In this document: in pieces, positions 10,432-21,946 of the stretch
How the letters are laid out: each line of letters begins with the position of its first letter
Numbering within the stretch: position 1 is the stretch's first letter
NCBI GenBank assembly: GCA_032622095.1
Contig: CP136063.1
Span: 90,499,980 to 90,563,979, forward strand
DNA length: 64,000 nucleotides
Origin: Siphonodentalium dalli
Lineage: Eukaryota; Mollusca; Scaphopoda; Gadilida; Siphonodentaliidae
Direction: 5' to 3'
The notes under the pieces: generated by a model
What the model was told of the DNA's origin: nothing
The model's database searches: none
What the model saw: only the letters and a program-made list of their open reading frames with translations
Program-made: the position numbers and the translations under genes

Positions 10432-11400
10432 AGGGTCAGATGCATGTTTGGCCAAAATTTCACGGTATTTGTAAATCGATTTTCTCAAAATATGTTAGGA
10501 ATTTATTTGTGAAATTTGGTACAAGCGATTATTGTGATACAATATTTAAGAACAATCGAACAATTGGTTATTATAAACTCATTTACTTCACTTTTATGGC
10601 ATGGAAAATATTTAAAATTTAATATTTAAAATTTCACCGTTTTCAGGTACCAAGAATTACTGTAAATTAGATTTGTTTCAAAAGTGCAGTCCATGTATCC
10701 ATGATATCATATCTGAAGATCATGAGAGGAGACTTAATTTTTCTTGATTCATGAAGTTTTATGATTATTTTCACTCATGCACAAAGACAACTACCCACAA
10801 ATAATTTTCTGTATATGAGAATTTTCATGTCATTCATGTTGTTCAATGAAAAATTGGGCTGAGATGAGTTCTGGGTAATGACTTCATAGCCAAGTTAAAG
10901 CTGACCACCATATCTCTTAACACTGTGGCCTAATTTTCAGTTGATTACGCACTGCTTGAGTGGACCGCACTACATACCAACATTTGTTTTCATTGGGCTG
11001 GAATACCTGTGACTGCTTTATTCTTCGTCATAATATATGGGGGTATGACACTATATTATGCAATTAAAAATCTAACTCAATATAATGATACAAATGAAGC
11101 CTCCTCTGAATGAGCCAAGACAACAATCTGTTTGGTGATTGGAGTCTTGTGGGAAATTATTAATTATTCTAGCAGTTCTTGGTACATAAAGGGACAACAA
11201 AGAAAATAATATTTTCAACCTCTCAAATGTATTAAAATCCATTGTTTTTTGCCACCTTTTAATACTTGCTCAGATTATGCAAACAATGAAGATGATGATA
11301 TGTGAAATTCAAGATTATTCGCCTGATAAATCAAGAGAAATTAATTGTTGAAAATATCTTACCATATTTGGCTGTATTTATGCAAAACGTGCATCTCCAT
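10432..11400 (+). repeat. Dispersed repeat B (uninterrupted partner of repeat A)
   Basis: About 970 bp, matching 5932-6399 plus 7832-8310. It supplies the empty site for the LINE at 6400-7831: 'catatctcttaacactgtgg' here against 'catatctcttaa' + LINE + 'tgtcc' there. No protein is encoded. It has a small internal duplication of 'aatatttaaaattt' at 10607-10634. Confidence 0.8.
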
Positions 11401-12698
11401 CTTAACACTGGATTTTACAACAATAACACCAGATAACACGCTCAGAATTATGTTCGGGTTTGGTATTTAGGCAATTTTAAAACTGCATAATCTGTTTCAC
11501 AGAATAAAGTACCTATATTAATATCATTGAAGCAGATTGGGATATAATTCTTTCACGCCATTTATTTTTTATCAATAGTCTATGATCTGAATGGTGAAGA
11601 CTAAATTGTATGGTATGACGGTCAATTATATTTAGTGACTTGTAAAATAGATGGTGGAACATGATTGGAAACAAGAGTGAACAAGGAATACATTTGGGAT
11701 GGTGTTCCTAATAAAACAAATATTGAAAAAGCTTTAAAATGTTTCAAATATGGGATAGGGGGTGGATCCCAAATTTTACCAAGGAAAAAATATGTGTTTG
11801 CATGTAGGGGGACAGGGGCGGCGGAAGCTAGATGAGAAATAACCAGAATGAATGAATTTGATTACATGCCAGAACAAGACAGTATTTCAGACATTAGAAA
11901 TTTATGAGATACCCTTTTCAATTTCATGTTATGCAACAATCAGGTTAATGATATCTACTAGTAGTCATCATTGAGTATTCACCATGTAGTATCCATATTT
12001 GTGATAGAGTTTTTTTGTTTTATTACTTTTATTCAGATAATACAACTGGGTAATATATTAATTTTGTTACTAAATATTTCTTCCGTTGATCATAAGTTTC
12101 CTGAACGTTAATACGGTGTTCCACTGTGAAGTGGGCCGGGATACTGTGAAATCCAGAATGTTGCTAAATCTGAGGCTAAAGAGTCACTTTAGCTGCCTAT
12201 ATAGCCCTATACCAACAAGCATGGTACTAACATGCTTACAAACAACATTACATGGTCAGTACTTGTAAATTGTTTGAAAAAAAAACCATTTTGGAAAAAA
12301 TTTACAAGCACCATTTTTTCCGCCTCTGGACCACCCACCCACCCCGGCCCTATATACGGAATTTTTTTGCAGACCCCCCCCCCCCCTGATTGAACAAGTA
12401 TATAAAATAAAATGGCGACATGGATGACGGTGAGTCACTCGTCGCTGGATGGTGACGAGTCACTCGTCAATAATGATGAAAATTGTTTCAAACTCCGTTA
12501 ATTTGGTGTCCGGAATGATTTTATCCCTGCAGAGTTGTAACTGAGTATGTTATTTATAGGAAACAGGCAACATATACCCGGTATTTTGTGTTTAGTGCTT
12601 TTATTTAATATTTTCATAACTTGAGATACTTTATTATGATACTGATTTATAAATTTGATTAAAACCTTATTTTTGGGACTGTATGTCCAGTAACTGTG
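11401..12698. other. About 1.3 kb with no assigned gene
   Basis: Includes a CpG-poor region and a purine/pyrimidine-rich patch at 12300-12388 ending in a poly-C run, which is a diverged inverted partner of 8697-8770. A direct repeat of 'gagtcactcgtc' occurs at about 12432 and 12459. No coding or RNA signal is seen. Confidence 0.35.
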
Positions 12699-12904
12699 AT
12701 TTGTGTTAGTTTATCGCTGATAGTTGCGTCCGGAATCGAGATGTAAATATTTACAATTGAGCGTAGTTCAGACAATGTTCTCAATGGAGTTTTTGACCTA
12801 TTTTATTGAAATTATCGGCAATGTTAGTAGTATGCTACATTCTTTTGTTAGTGCCTGAGTACTAACTTATTAATTCCATGCACCCGAACAAGTCCATAAT
12901 ATGT
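12699..12904 (-). repeat. Dispersed repeat R1, inverted copy
   Basis: Reverse complement of the 9127/20334 repeat. Recognisable by 'tgtaaatatttacaattgag' and 'cacccgaacaagtccataat' read on the plus strand. Confidence 0.6.
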
Positions 12905-13574
12905 CTTAATAAATGAATTATGCTTAAGTGTAATTCATCAGTTCATATACACTCTCATAGAGCTCCCATCAAGCTGAAATGGATGCAACCTCATTACTAA
13001 AGTCTGGAGTAACTTACATCAGATTATACCATTATACATGTACATGAGGTAAGATATCTGTAGAACCCAATAAAGCTTATAAAGCGTAATTGAATTACTC
13101 TTTAAGTTCGTGAATTAAAAAAAATTAAATTTCAAACTGTCAATTTGAAGGAAAAAATCAGTATCCCTTATAACAAGTGTATGCTATAGTACCATAACAA
13201 CAACTCTTTACCCTCACAATATGAGAGATATGTTCGATTCGAAGTGGTTTAACAAAAAAAATAACCATTTTTTCCAAAAACATACTGCATTATCTAGACT
13301 ATGAACCCAACTAGGTTATGCGCTCAATCTACCATCTGAAATCATGAAAAAAAATCAAATATCTTTCATTGCGTATTTTATTTTTTTCGCAGCGATTTTC
13401 AGAACTATTTTTTTATGGGAAAAATTAGTAAATTACCATAAAAGTACATAATGTCTGAAATGTTAAATCAGTAATGAGTATTGATGTCTGCCAGATTATT
13501 GAAAACAAGGTTGAATAATATTTATGTTCAATTTATGTTGTTTTAGTCCTTTACCCGATACAGGCTTCAGGTGG
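12905..13574. other. Spacer with nothing assigned
   Basis: AT-rich with several A and T runs. No open frame of interest and no terminal repeats. Confidence 0.35.
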
Positions 13575-13806
13575 AGGTATCCCCCTTTATCGACTTAGAA
13601 AATTTTCGCAACATGCATAATTTCATCCGAGTTTTTATTCCTACATTTTCCGGTCAATAGGTTTAAGATTAGGGTTAGGGTTGTGCACTTGCAATGGGAA
13701 TCTGCCATGTTATTGCTTTAACTAGATGTTTGGTGACATGTGAAACATCTTAGGGGGGGGGGGGGGGGTTGTATCCTTAGTCACATTGGGATAGTCACAC
13801 CTCTAG
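13575..13806 (+). mobile_element. Rolling-circle-like element HC, 5'-truncated copy
   Basis: Matches the 3' part of the 21950-22749 element: 'ccggtcaataggtttaagat', 'cttagggggg', then a short stem and 'agtcacacctCTAG|T'. It ends at CTAG (13803-13806) followed by T, as Helitrons do. A poly-G tract of about 15 replaces part of the interior. Confidence 0.6.
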
Positions 13807-14311
13807 TTCAATAACTTTGAGCCAGAAATTTCAGTTAACATGACTTTCTGTCACTAGAAAATAATGTTTTCCATCAATTCCATGTGGCTATTTTTAGAAC
13901 TTTTTGAATGTTTTTTTTATTACACAATCCTACCATTCAATAAACCCATTCTATAAATTGTAATATGAAATGTTCATTGCATAATATGAAATAGTGCCAG
14001 GTGACTTTTGACTTCCGGTTTGTCATCTGTTTATATTCCGTAAGCTACTTCTCAAAATACTATGGCTTCCAATATTTTTACAACAAACTGAATGAAGAGT
14101 TCGAAAAGTTATTTCATAAAATTTACACCATTAACTATGTCAAAGAGTCTTTATTTGTCTGGGACAATTTCTTTACGTGGGCAGACAATGCATAGTTAGT
14201 GAAACGTCATCACATGCCTTCTAGAAGCCGATGTTAGTTTCATGTACGTCTCATTTGTTGATTTAAGCATCAAAGTTTTGGATCATGTAATAAATAGAAT
14301 CTATAACTCTT
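13807..14311. other. Spacer with nothing assigned
   Basis: A 64-codon open frame at 14001-14195 is AT-rich, has no family likeness and no splice context, and is probably chance. Confidence 0.3.
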
Positions 14312-14430
14312 CCCCAGTTTATAGCGGAATCTACAAAACTCGTCCAGTAAATTAGATATGGACCTCGCTAAATGCTCGGTCCAGACCTAATTTACTGGAC
14401 TTGTTTGGTAAATTCTGCTATAAACTGGGG
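14312..14430. mobile_element. Foldback MITE M10
   Basis: Inverted repeat of about 119 bp. Arms open with CCCCAGTTTATAGCGGAAT and close with its near complement; an inner stem is 'cgtccagtaaattag' / 'ctaatttactggac'. The spacer is about 30 bp. Only one copy is seen here and the superfamily is unknown. Confidence 0.65.
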
Positions 14431-14499
14431 ACTCATTGTAGATCCTTTATTTAATGGACATCTATCTTTTAAATGCAATTTTAGTGAAATATGTGTTCA

Positions 14500-14577
14500 T
14501 TGATATATAAATATTTTTTACCCCCAAACCAAAGAATTAGTAATTTGGGAGAATTGTTTCTGATTATGCATCTTTAA
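14500..14577. mobile_element. MITE M9 end fragment
   Basis: Carries the terminal segment 'ttttacccccaaaccaaaga' through 'gattatgcatctttaa', as at 46300-46365. The rest of the element is missing. Confidence 0.5.
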
Positions 14578-14681
14578 CTATAATATATAAAATAGTGTCT
14601 TCTAGGTGCAAATGTACACTTGATTCTCAACAAAAAGAATTATAGGTTTTGTAAATATTGACTTGGACCCTAAATACATCT

Positions 14682-14924
14682 TTAATCCTTTCTATACTAA
14701 ATACTCATGGTGAGTAGTTATCCCTTAGGAAATGTTCAGATAATAAGTTCAACAAACGACTGTATGTCAAAATTCAATTAATTAAACACTTGCACTTGTT
14801 TTATCTCTTCGTCTGTCTATCATTTGTTAATTTTTCCGAACACCCCTCTAGATGAATAATAGTCCATTCCAATATTTACTTTTATAATTGATGGGGGGAA
14901 TCCATTCAGTCTAGAAAGGGTTAA
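14682..14924 (-). mobile_element. MITE M6, full copy with TTAA flanks
   Basis: About 243 bp between TTAA sites, with ends TTAAtCCTTTCTATACTAAA and its complement CTAGAAAGGGTTAA. It contains the family markers 'aaatgttcagataataagtt' and 'gaataatagtccattccaat'. TTAA target sites with CCC-starting ends suggest a piggyBac-dependent MITE, by analogy only. Confidence 0.75.
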
Positions 14925-15013
14925 TAATACATTTTTGTTGTCTGTCATTTGATTGTTGAATTGATAGATTGGCTGGTCTGAGTATAAATTTACTTATCTC
15001 TCTACATTCACAG

Positions 15014-15150
15014 ACTTATAAAGTATTCCCGAGGCCGCATTGTGAAGCATATATCAGGGCAGCAGATTCCATTAGTGATGTATTAGTCCTAATCTCAGAC
15101 ACAGATATCTGTGAGAGTCAATATTACTGTCTCAGTATCCCGATCCAAGG
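15014..15150 (+). CDS. Candidate internal exon of an unidentified host gene
   Basis: A pyrimidine-rich acceptor (tctctacattcacag) precedes a 137-bp open segment, and a moderate donor (AAGG|gtgactg) follows. One frame is fully open and reads TYKVFPRPHCEAYIRAADS then a run of D/V/L/I/S and CESQYYCLSIPIQ; its amino-acid mix and three cysteines look protein-like. No family is recognised, and no neighbouring exon can be tied to it with confidence. It could also be an old retroelement relic. The donor is weaker than at 44708. Confidence 0.4.
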
Positions 15151-15155
15151 GTGAC

Positions 15156-15515
15156 TGAGTTGTCAGAAGCCCTGTCTAACGGTATATGTGTACGACACCC
15201 TATCGAGGCTTATAGCTGACGTGAAGTGGATCGGGATTATTCTGTCTTATTTGGTAAGATTAGCTAATTAGTTGTCTTGTGAAATGTTAAAGAGGCATTT
15301 AAATATCCCACTATAGGATCGTGATGTCATTTTGGAAGTGATACAATTTATTATCTTTCATAAATGCAACCCAGACAAATGACGCCATGTAAAGAATTTT
15401 CACCCATCTGCTTCTCATCCGTTTGTTCGTTTCTGGATGATATTTAGTTTCTATCAACAAACATAAGTGACAAATTGTGTATGGACTAATAACGATAAAT
15501 GTAGGCTGAGTTTTA
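15156..15515. other. Spacer with nothing assigned
   Basis: No repeat or coding signal was recognised. Confidence 0.3.
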
Positions 15516-15728
15516 CAGTAATGCCCTAAATAATCGACTCCTTAACCACAGCAGAATTTTTGGTAATTTTTCAGAATTTAGTCGGGAATAGCGCTTGTTG
15601 CCATTCATTGGAAAGCTCTCACTGAGAGCTTTCCGATGAATGGCTACAAGCCATATTTCCGACTAAATCCTGAAAAATTACCCATAACTCTGCTGTGGTA
15701 TAGGAGTCCATTATTTAGGGCATTACTG
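15516..15728. mobile_element. M1 foldback MITE, copy 1 (family description)
   Basis: M1 is a ~213-bp near-perfect hairpin. Its arms start CAGTAATGCCCTAAATAATC and meet at 'gaaagctctc(n)gagagctttc'; it carries no protein. TA lies on both sides in most copies, and the CAGT ends with a TA target duplication fit the Tc1/mariner superfamily. Seventeen full or partial copies occur in this window. The two arms of a copy match each other about as well as copies match one another, which is compatible with young age or arm-to-arm repair. Confidence 0.85.
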
Positions 15729-16490
15729 TAGATTTAGAATTTTTTTGACTTTTTCCAGAATTATGGGCCTTCTGTTCCCATTTCTCTAATTTGGTTTCCA
15801 AATGATATCTTTAGTTTTAGAAACAAATTAAAATATAATTTTGTAAATGGCTTCAATGATTAAAAAAATTCAAATCATGGTCTGGTGGGAATTTTTCCAA
15901 TTATATTTGCATGAGATTTGGCCTAGTTTTGACAAACAACATTTGTTTGTGACTTTGGTTTCTGCATTGTAATTATGTAACTTCATTGAAGAGAGGTACT
16001 ATATGACTGGTATTTTGGCATGCATGAAGCCAAAACTACAAGCCGAGATATAATATAAGACCCATTTGCCCATTTTGACCAGAGTTATTGGGCTTGTCTA
16101 GCCTCAGTCTCTGGATATATAGTACCAGATGCTATGAATGATTTAGTAGCGACTATGCTTATCTTTCTAGTGGTATGGAATCTTTGTTGTGAGTTCATAT
16201 GGAATCTAATACCATTTGTAAAAATACTACCATCATAATTGTTTGGGAATTGACCTACATTTTGGGATATTTGTCTTTCTGTATGCATTGAGATGTAAGC
16301 ACAATTTATTTGAACTCAAACAAATATTAATTGATTTTGTCCAAATTTGGTTCATATTGCTTATAGTTGTGATTATTGTGGGTCCTTTTGAAAACTAGTT
16401 GTTACAAATTTCATTTTGGCAATCGATCATGCATCATAAATTGTTTTCCGGGTGTCCATGTGCGACATACGGTAATGCCCGAAGTATGTG
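15729..16490. other. Spacer with diverged repeat-like sequence
   Basis: The stretch 15765-15830 resembles the 28540-28860 repeats ('tttccaaatgata...ttagtttta'). No gene is supported; the minus-strand 67-codon frame at 16085-16288 has no family likeness. Confidence 0.3.
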
Positions 16491-16542
16491 ACCCTTTAAC
16501 CACAGAAGAATTATGGGGTCGATTATTTAGGTCATTACTGTT
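16491..16542. mobile_element. M1 remnant lacking its hairpin, copy 2
   Basis: Only 'ctttaaccacagaagaatta' and the outer right end 'cgattatttaggtcattact' remain, so the central stem has been deleted. Confidence 0.6.
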
Positions 16543-16701
16543 AGTTACATTACTCAACAAATGTTATTCGATTTTGACAAGTCGGTTTATGGGTTCTATT
16601 CATGAAAACAAAACAAAAGTCTTGCCCAAATTTTATTTCAGGAGTTACATGTAATGGGCATATGCATCTAAGATCGTTTTATGGATGTCATTTGGCAATA
16701 T

Positions 16702-16926
16702 TTAACCCTTTCAGTGCCAAGTCCGATTTTGTATCAACCCATATTTTATGGGTAATGGCCAATATTGATCAATATAATATTGATTATAATAATGTGATAC
16801 ATTGATGGAAAGAGCTCTTAGAGCTCTTTCCATCAATATATCACATTATTATAATCAATAAATTTGAAAAATGATCAAGGAAATATGGGTTGATACAAAA
16901 ATCGGACTTGGCACTGAAAGGGTTAA
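16702..16926. mobile_element. MITE M2, full copy with TTAA flanks
   Basis: Palindromic element of about 225 bp. Ends are TTAACCCTTTCAGTGCCAAG and its complement, and the arms meet at 'aaagagctcttagagctctt'. TTAA flanks both sides (piggyBac-like signature). The outer 40 bp are shared with the M3 family, but the middle is different. Confidence 0.8.
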
Positions 16927-17536
16927 AGAGTGCATGGTAATGCCAACAATCGCTATTCACTTCCATCAAACTTGGTTTATAGCTTTTGAGCAGGCGCACA
17001 TTTGCTTATGCCAGAACTTGACCACAACATCTCCGATGCATTCTTCAACCTACCTATCTTCAACTAAAGTTGTAAAAAAAATATTGGTTATACATGTAAA
17101 ACCAAATAACAATAAAAAGGCCTTAATATGATGAACCTGTGATATTTTGTTAATTTCTCATTGTCGTCCACAGTTGTCGTCGACAGTTGTGTTGGCCCGC
17201 TGGGTAATCCATTAGTTCACTGATTTCTCTCGCACTCTCTTTCTCACAATGTCATTAGATTGAGTAATGGACTCGAAGCTCGACTATCATTTATTCATAC
17301 ACTCACTCACCATTCTCCCTAACAAATTACCCCTCTGTGGAGGTCATCTGTGTTCCAAGTATCCTTTACCTCTCTTCTGTTCATGACAATGTGGCAGTCT
17401 ATTTATTATATTTGATCTATAAATGGACATAGATCGTTCAGCCCTTGTTAATTAGCAGAAATTTGCCTAGGCTATGATTGCCTAAGCCAGAAAGTTTCCT
17501 CAGCTAAAAAGCCTAGGATCCACATGCAACAAGTTA
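16927..17536. other. Spacer with nothing assigned
   Basis: No repeat partner or supported open frame was found. Confidence 0.3.
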
Positions 17537-17680
17537 CAGTAATGCTCTAATTAATCGACTTCTTAACCACAGCAGAATTATGGGTAACTTTTCAGGATTT
17601 AGTCGGAAATATGGCTTGTTGCCATTCATCGGAAAGCTTCCGGCGAGAGCTTTCCGATGAATGGCAACAAGCCATATTTC
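17537..17680. mobile_element. M1 MITE copy 3, right end cut off by M7
   Basis: The left arm, loop and part of the right arm are intact to 'gccatatttc'. The sequence then switches directly to M7 at about 17684. Either M7 inserted with loss of the M1 tail or recombination joined them. Confidence 0.8.
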
Positions 17681-17683
17681 CCC

Positions 17684-17872
17684 ATAGGGTGAATTTAGTG
17701 GCGCTATCACCAAATTCACCCTCTGGGGACCTCATTCTGCTTACACCTCAGCAGAATGAGGTTCCTAGAGGGTGAATTTTGTGATGCTAGCCCGCTATGT
17801 GGGGTAGCATCAGTAAATTCACCCTCTGGGGACCTCATTCTGCAAATGACAGACACACTATTTCAAGGCTTG
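17684..17872. mobile_element. MITE M7, double-hairpin element
   Basis: M7 carries two hairpins in series built from 'gaatgaggtccccagagggt' arms, separated by 'gcttacacctcagc'. Its outer end is 'gcaaatgacagacac..ctatttcaaggcttg'. This copy lacks its left outer end. It is followed at 17930 by M6, an arrangement repeated elsewhere. Confidence 0.7.
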
Positions 17873-17929
17873 CCTATATGCTTTTGTTACATTCTGGAAT
17901 TTGATGATGAAAATAGGCTGATAAGTAAA

Positions 17930-18210
17930 TTAATCCTTTCTATACTAAATGGATTCTCCCATTCAGTTAAAAAGTGTACATTGGAATGATCCATTATTGA
18001 TTTTCAGGGATGTACATGTAATATAATATTCATATGGAGGGGTTTACACAAAAAATAAGCGGACGGCAGATAATACAATTACCAAATAAGTCATATTCAT
18101 GGGAAGGGAATGTTGAGATAATAAGTAATAAGTAACAAGCGACTATTATCTGAGCATTTCATATGGGATAACTATACTCATCAATGATGCTTTAGTATAG
18201 AAAGGGTTAA
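17930..18210 (+). mobile_element. MITE M6 with TTAA flanks, beside M7
   Basis: Opens TTAAtCCTTTCTATACTAAA and closes TTTAGTATAGAAAGGGTTAA. The interior has the usual 'attggaatg(g/a)tc(t/c)attatt' and 'gagataataagt' markers. Confidence 0.8.
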
Positions 18211-18222
18211 AAACTTGTTATA

Positions 18223-18815
18223 TCCACACTCTCTACACATTTAAAGAAAGACATTGAAATGCTCGAGAAAGTCCAAAAAAGATTCACAAAACTAATACCA
18301 GAATTAAAAGAACTACCATATGAAGAAAGACTAAAGAAGCTAAATATACCAACACTTAACTACAGAAGAATAAGAGGAGATATGATAGAATGCTTCAAGA
18401 TATTTAACACCTATGATCCGGAAGTGAATGACATATTAAGAAGAAGCACCGAACTCCGAACCAGAGGACATAATTATAAATTATTCTTGGAAGGAGCAAA
18501 CAGGGATGTGAGGAAATACTCATTTAGCCTAAGAGTGGTGGAGCCATGGAATCATCTAGCAGAAAAAGTCGTCTATGCAGAAGACATGAATTCATTCAAA
18601 AACAATCTCGATTACCATTGGCAGGACCAAGAGATTAAATTAAATTTCAAGGCTGAATTGAGGCTGACAGACCCTGATACGATCAGTCAAACAAAAAACA
18701 AAAATGCAGGAGAGTTCGGAGAAATAGAAGATGAAGAATCAGAGGTGGATATAGTGGCATCTATAGAAGCCAGCGTCCACTAACAACATAAGGTTACATA
18801 AGGTAAGGTCTAGTA
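18223..18815 (+). mobile_element. 3' end of a CR1/L2-like LINE (C-terminal RT fragment)
   Basis: The open frame is in phase from about 18223 (…LSTHLKKDIEM) and continues from the ATG at 18259 for 174 codons to 18783. LEKVQKRFTKLIPEL, PYEERLKKLNIPTL, YRRIRGDMIECFKIF and the closing VVEPWNHLAEKVVYAEDMNS block form the conserved C-terminal tail of CR1/L2-type LINE polymerases. All catalytic motifs lie upstream and are missing, so this is a strongly 5'-truncated insertion. The last 40 residues are acidic and unlike the usual family end. The 3' tail 'acataaggttacataaggta' is typical of this LINE group. There are no internal stops. Confidence 0.85.
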
Positions 18816-18994
18816 GAGCCCGACGAATCGGCAATTTCAACATTGAATCGAGAGTCTCTACCCTATAGATCCCACTTACGGGGGAAATGGGACTACCTGG
18901 AAATTGAGGACACATAGTCAATAAGATTTAACACACATGTAAGAACATTGGCATATGGCTCTTATTGTTAAATTTCAATTTAATGTACTTTTCC

Positions 18995-19215
18995 TAGTTA
19001 TTGTAGTTATAACTAGCATACATTCGATGGCCTTGCTTCTTCAAATAAGCAACAGTGCACTTTGTGTTTTCTTGATAAACTTTGCAGTTTGTCCAAATTC
19101 ACAGACAATTTTGACTTAGCGAAGCCCCTGCTCTGACATATGCACACCAGAGCTAATTAGCTCACTATCAACTTGATGTCGGATCTCAGATGGACAGCTT
19201 GATGCATTTCCATGG
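18995..19215 (+). repeat. Dispersed repeat R2, copy 1
   Basis: Matches, in reverse complement, 59565-59800. Markers: 'ggccttgcttcttcaaataa', 'actttgcagtttgtccaaat', 'gctctgacatatgca'. No coding potential is evident. Confidence 0.6.
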
Positions 19216-19485
19216 GATTTTTATAAAGCTGTTGTCGAAATATTTAACCCTCAACCACCCTAGTAGACTCTATCCCTTGAATGGTATGCTAACTTTGCAA
19301 TCAGTGTAAAATTTTGTTTATGCTGAAATAAATAGGAGCACATTGCTTCTGGTTACTTGAAGCCATACAGTATTGTGGTATTTGTTAAACAATAGAAAGT
19401 GAACCATTATTTCGTAGAACTCAGTCTTTCCAATAGATAAGAGATCTGTTGGGTCAAAACAATTGCAAAAATATGCCTTGAAGTA
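19216..19485. other. Short spacer
   Basis: Nothing recognised. Confidence 0.3.
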
Positions 19486-19617
19486 CAGTAATGCTCTAAG
19501 TAATCGACTCCATAACCACAGCAGAATTATTGCTTGTTGCCATATTTCCAACTAAATCCTGAAAAGTTACCCATAATTCTGCTGTGGTTATGGAGTCGAT
19601 TACTTAGAGCATTACTG
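19486..19617. mobile_element. M1 MITE copy 4, internally deleted
   Basis: 132 bp, both outer ends intact with TA flanks. The centre has lost about 80 bp including the hairpin loop. Confidence 0.85.
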
Positions 19618-19784
19618 TAGTTATTCATTCCAATGCAAGTCCTCTGATAATTTTCTCAGATAAGTATGCAAAAACCAATACGTTTCAAAGCCAAAAGTTG
19701 CATTTTACTTAGATTTATTTGGGCAAATTTATTGAATTAAACTATAATAATAAGTTTGAAGTAGTCTCATATAAAGCTGTCTAT

Positions 19785-20014
19785 CAAGCCTTGAAATAGG
19801 GTGTCTGTCATTTGCAGAATGAGGTCCCCAGAGGGTGAATTTAGTGATGCTACCCTGCATAGTGGGCTAGCATCACCAAATTCACCCTCTGGGGACCTCA
19901 TTCTGCTTACACCTCAGCAGAATGAGGTTCCCAGAGCTATGCGGGGTAGCATCACTAAATTCACACTCTGGGGACCTCATTCTGCAAATGACAGACACCC
20001 TATTTCAAGGCTTG
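19785..20014. mobile_element. MITE M7, complete copy
   Basis: About 230 bp with outer inverted ends CAAGCCTTGAAATAGGGTGT / its complement, and two internal hairpins. This is the best-preserved M7 copy in the window. Superfamily unknown. Confidence 0.8.
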
Positions 20015-20333
20015 CTGTCTATATGTTCAAATACGAAAAGGTATCGGTTTTTGTCATATTTTAGATCCATATTGTTCCATGTGGCAAAAAGTTTCATATT
20101 GGTTCAGATAGTTGCCAATACTGAAAAAGAGCAAGATAGAACTAAGAAAGTCTAGTTGTTCTAAATGCAATTTTAGCACATAGCACAACCCTGTCCTAAA
20201 ATAAATGTGAGTTCTAAAATGTAATTTACAAATTCGGCAAGATAATTTAATTCCGTAGTGATCTAAGTGCAAAATATCATACTCCATGGCTGCCTTTCTT
20301 ACCAAACTGGATGCAAATATAAATTTTTTTGTT

Positions 20334-20710
20334 AAAGACATATTATGGACTTGTTCGGGTGCGTGAAACTGATAAGTTAGCACTCAGGTGTTATGCCAAC
20401 CTGGGGAATGTAGCATTCTACTAACATCACCAAAAATTTAAAAGAAATGAAACCTTACCACTCCATAGAAAACATCGTCTGAACTATATGCTCAATTGTA
20501 AATATTTACATCTCTATTTGGGATGCAACTATCGACAATAAACACACAAATTATTTCGCTTTCGAGAGTCTTTACATATAATTAATATATCAGAATGATG
20601 GTGTGTGTGTTGTCAATTTGCATTAATATTCGTAAAAATAACTACTTTGAGCAAGATTATTCTCAATTTCTATTTGATCACCCTACTGGAGTGTTTCACA
20701 TAACTTTAAT
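20334..20710 (+). repeat. Dispersed repeat R1, copy 3
   Basis: Collinear with 9127-9545, with small indels. It ends near 'ggagtgtttcacataacttt'. A related tail occurs alone at about 34200-34218. Confidence 0.7.
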
Positions 20711-21115
20711 TTATAATGATAGCTAAGACATTTATCAACCCAGTTATCTCAGAATATCTTCTGTGGACGAACCAGTGTGATTGTAGCAAGTTCAAACAGT
20801 TCAAACTTTAAAAAACGATTTTCTCAAAATCACAAAAAGAGCGCTTATGACAGATTGGAACTCCAGTCCCGATTTGCCTGAATGTTTGTAAGCCAAATGT
20901 CTTTAAACTGTGTCACCATATTTGGAAACAGAGATTATTCCTTATAATTCCAGCTCAACGGAATATATCAACACCAAAGTGCATTTTGAGCTGGATATAT
21001 CGTTAAAAATTTTGCATTTATTGTGAAGTTGTCGCGACATCACGTGTCGTCATGACATAAATCCTTACACTCAACTGTCACTTCGCATTGATATGCCTCT
21101 AATGTAATTATCCTA
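20711..21115. other. Spacer with nothing assigned
   Basis: No gene or repeat partner recognised. Confidence 0.3.
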
Positions 21116-21373
21116 CAGTAATGCCATAAATAATCGACTCCTTAACCACAGCAGAATTATGAGTAACTTTTCAGGAATTAGTCGGAAATACGGCTTGTTG
21201 CCATTCATGGGAAAGCTCTCAGTAAGAGCTTTCCGATGAAAGGCAACAAACCATATTTCCGACTATGTGAGAGCTTTCCGATGAATGGCAACAAGCCATA
21301 TTTCCGACTAAATCCTGAAAAGTTACTCATAATTCTGCTGTGGTTAAGGAGTCGATTATTTAGGGCATTACTG
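21116..21373. mobile_element. M1 MITE copy 5 with duplicated loop region
   Basis: TA-flanked. About 45 bp of the inner right arm ('gagctttccgatgaa...ccatatttccgacta') is present twice in tandem, making this copy 258 bp. Confidence 0.85.
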
Positions 21374-21484
21374 TATTTAAATACATTTGCTCTTTTTAAG
21401 CGAATGGTAAAATACTAGCGAAAATTAAGTTTGTGTAGTTACTGAAATATAATGATTTTAGAAATGTGCTCTTATATTGTATAA

Positions 21485-21660
21485 CTAGCAGGGTTACCCG
21501 GCATTGCCCAGGTTAAAGTGATGTGAAACCCTCTGTGGATATTTGGTGGGAATAGAGAATACTCTTGCTCTCAAAGTGTTACACGTATTCTCATAAGGTC
21601 GGAGCGATTATCATTTTGTTTATCGCGTTTAATCCCTCCCACCAATAAAGAAGATTTATT
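21485..21660 (-). mobile_element. Helitron-like 3' end (family HB)
   Basis: Read on the minus strand it ends with the hairpin CCTGGGCAATGCCGGG, then TAACCCTG, then CTAG and T. That is the standard Helitron terminus. The internal limit is unclear and the left boundary given is arbitrary. Confidence 0.65.
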
Positions 21661-21770
21661 TATTTACAACTGCTTATACTTCAGACGTTATAGCATGAAA
21701 CATGAACATCATAAACACATTAGTTCGAAAAAATAAAAGACGACAATTGTGTTTTACATAGAGATGTATC

Positions 21771-21786
21771 AATCAATCAATCAATC
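21771..21786. repeat. (CAAT)n microsatellite
   Basis: Four perfect CAAT units. Confidence 0.8.
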
Positions 21787-21946
21787 TAGTTTATCATATC
21801 TTCATGAAGATACAGATGTTATAAAGATATGTCCAGGTGCTCCTCTTTTCTGGTGCTATATATTGGCTAATCATATTCAGTTTAAAAGAATTGATGTTAT
21901 GCATGTATAGCAGCTACATGTGCCCGACACAGCAAGATATTGAGTT

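Noticed and set aside
13660-13680. Telomere-like 'attagggttaggg' repeat
   Set aside because: Only about two units, inside a dispersed rolling-circle-like element also present at 22600, so not telomeric.
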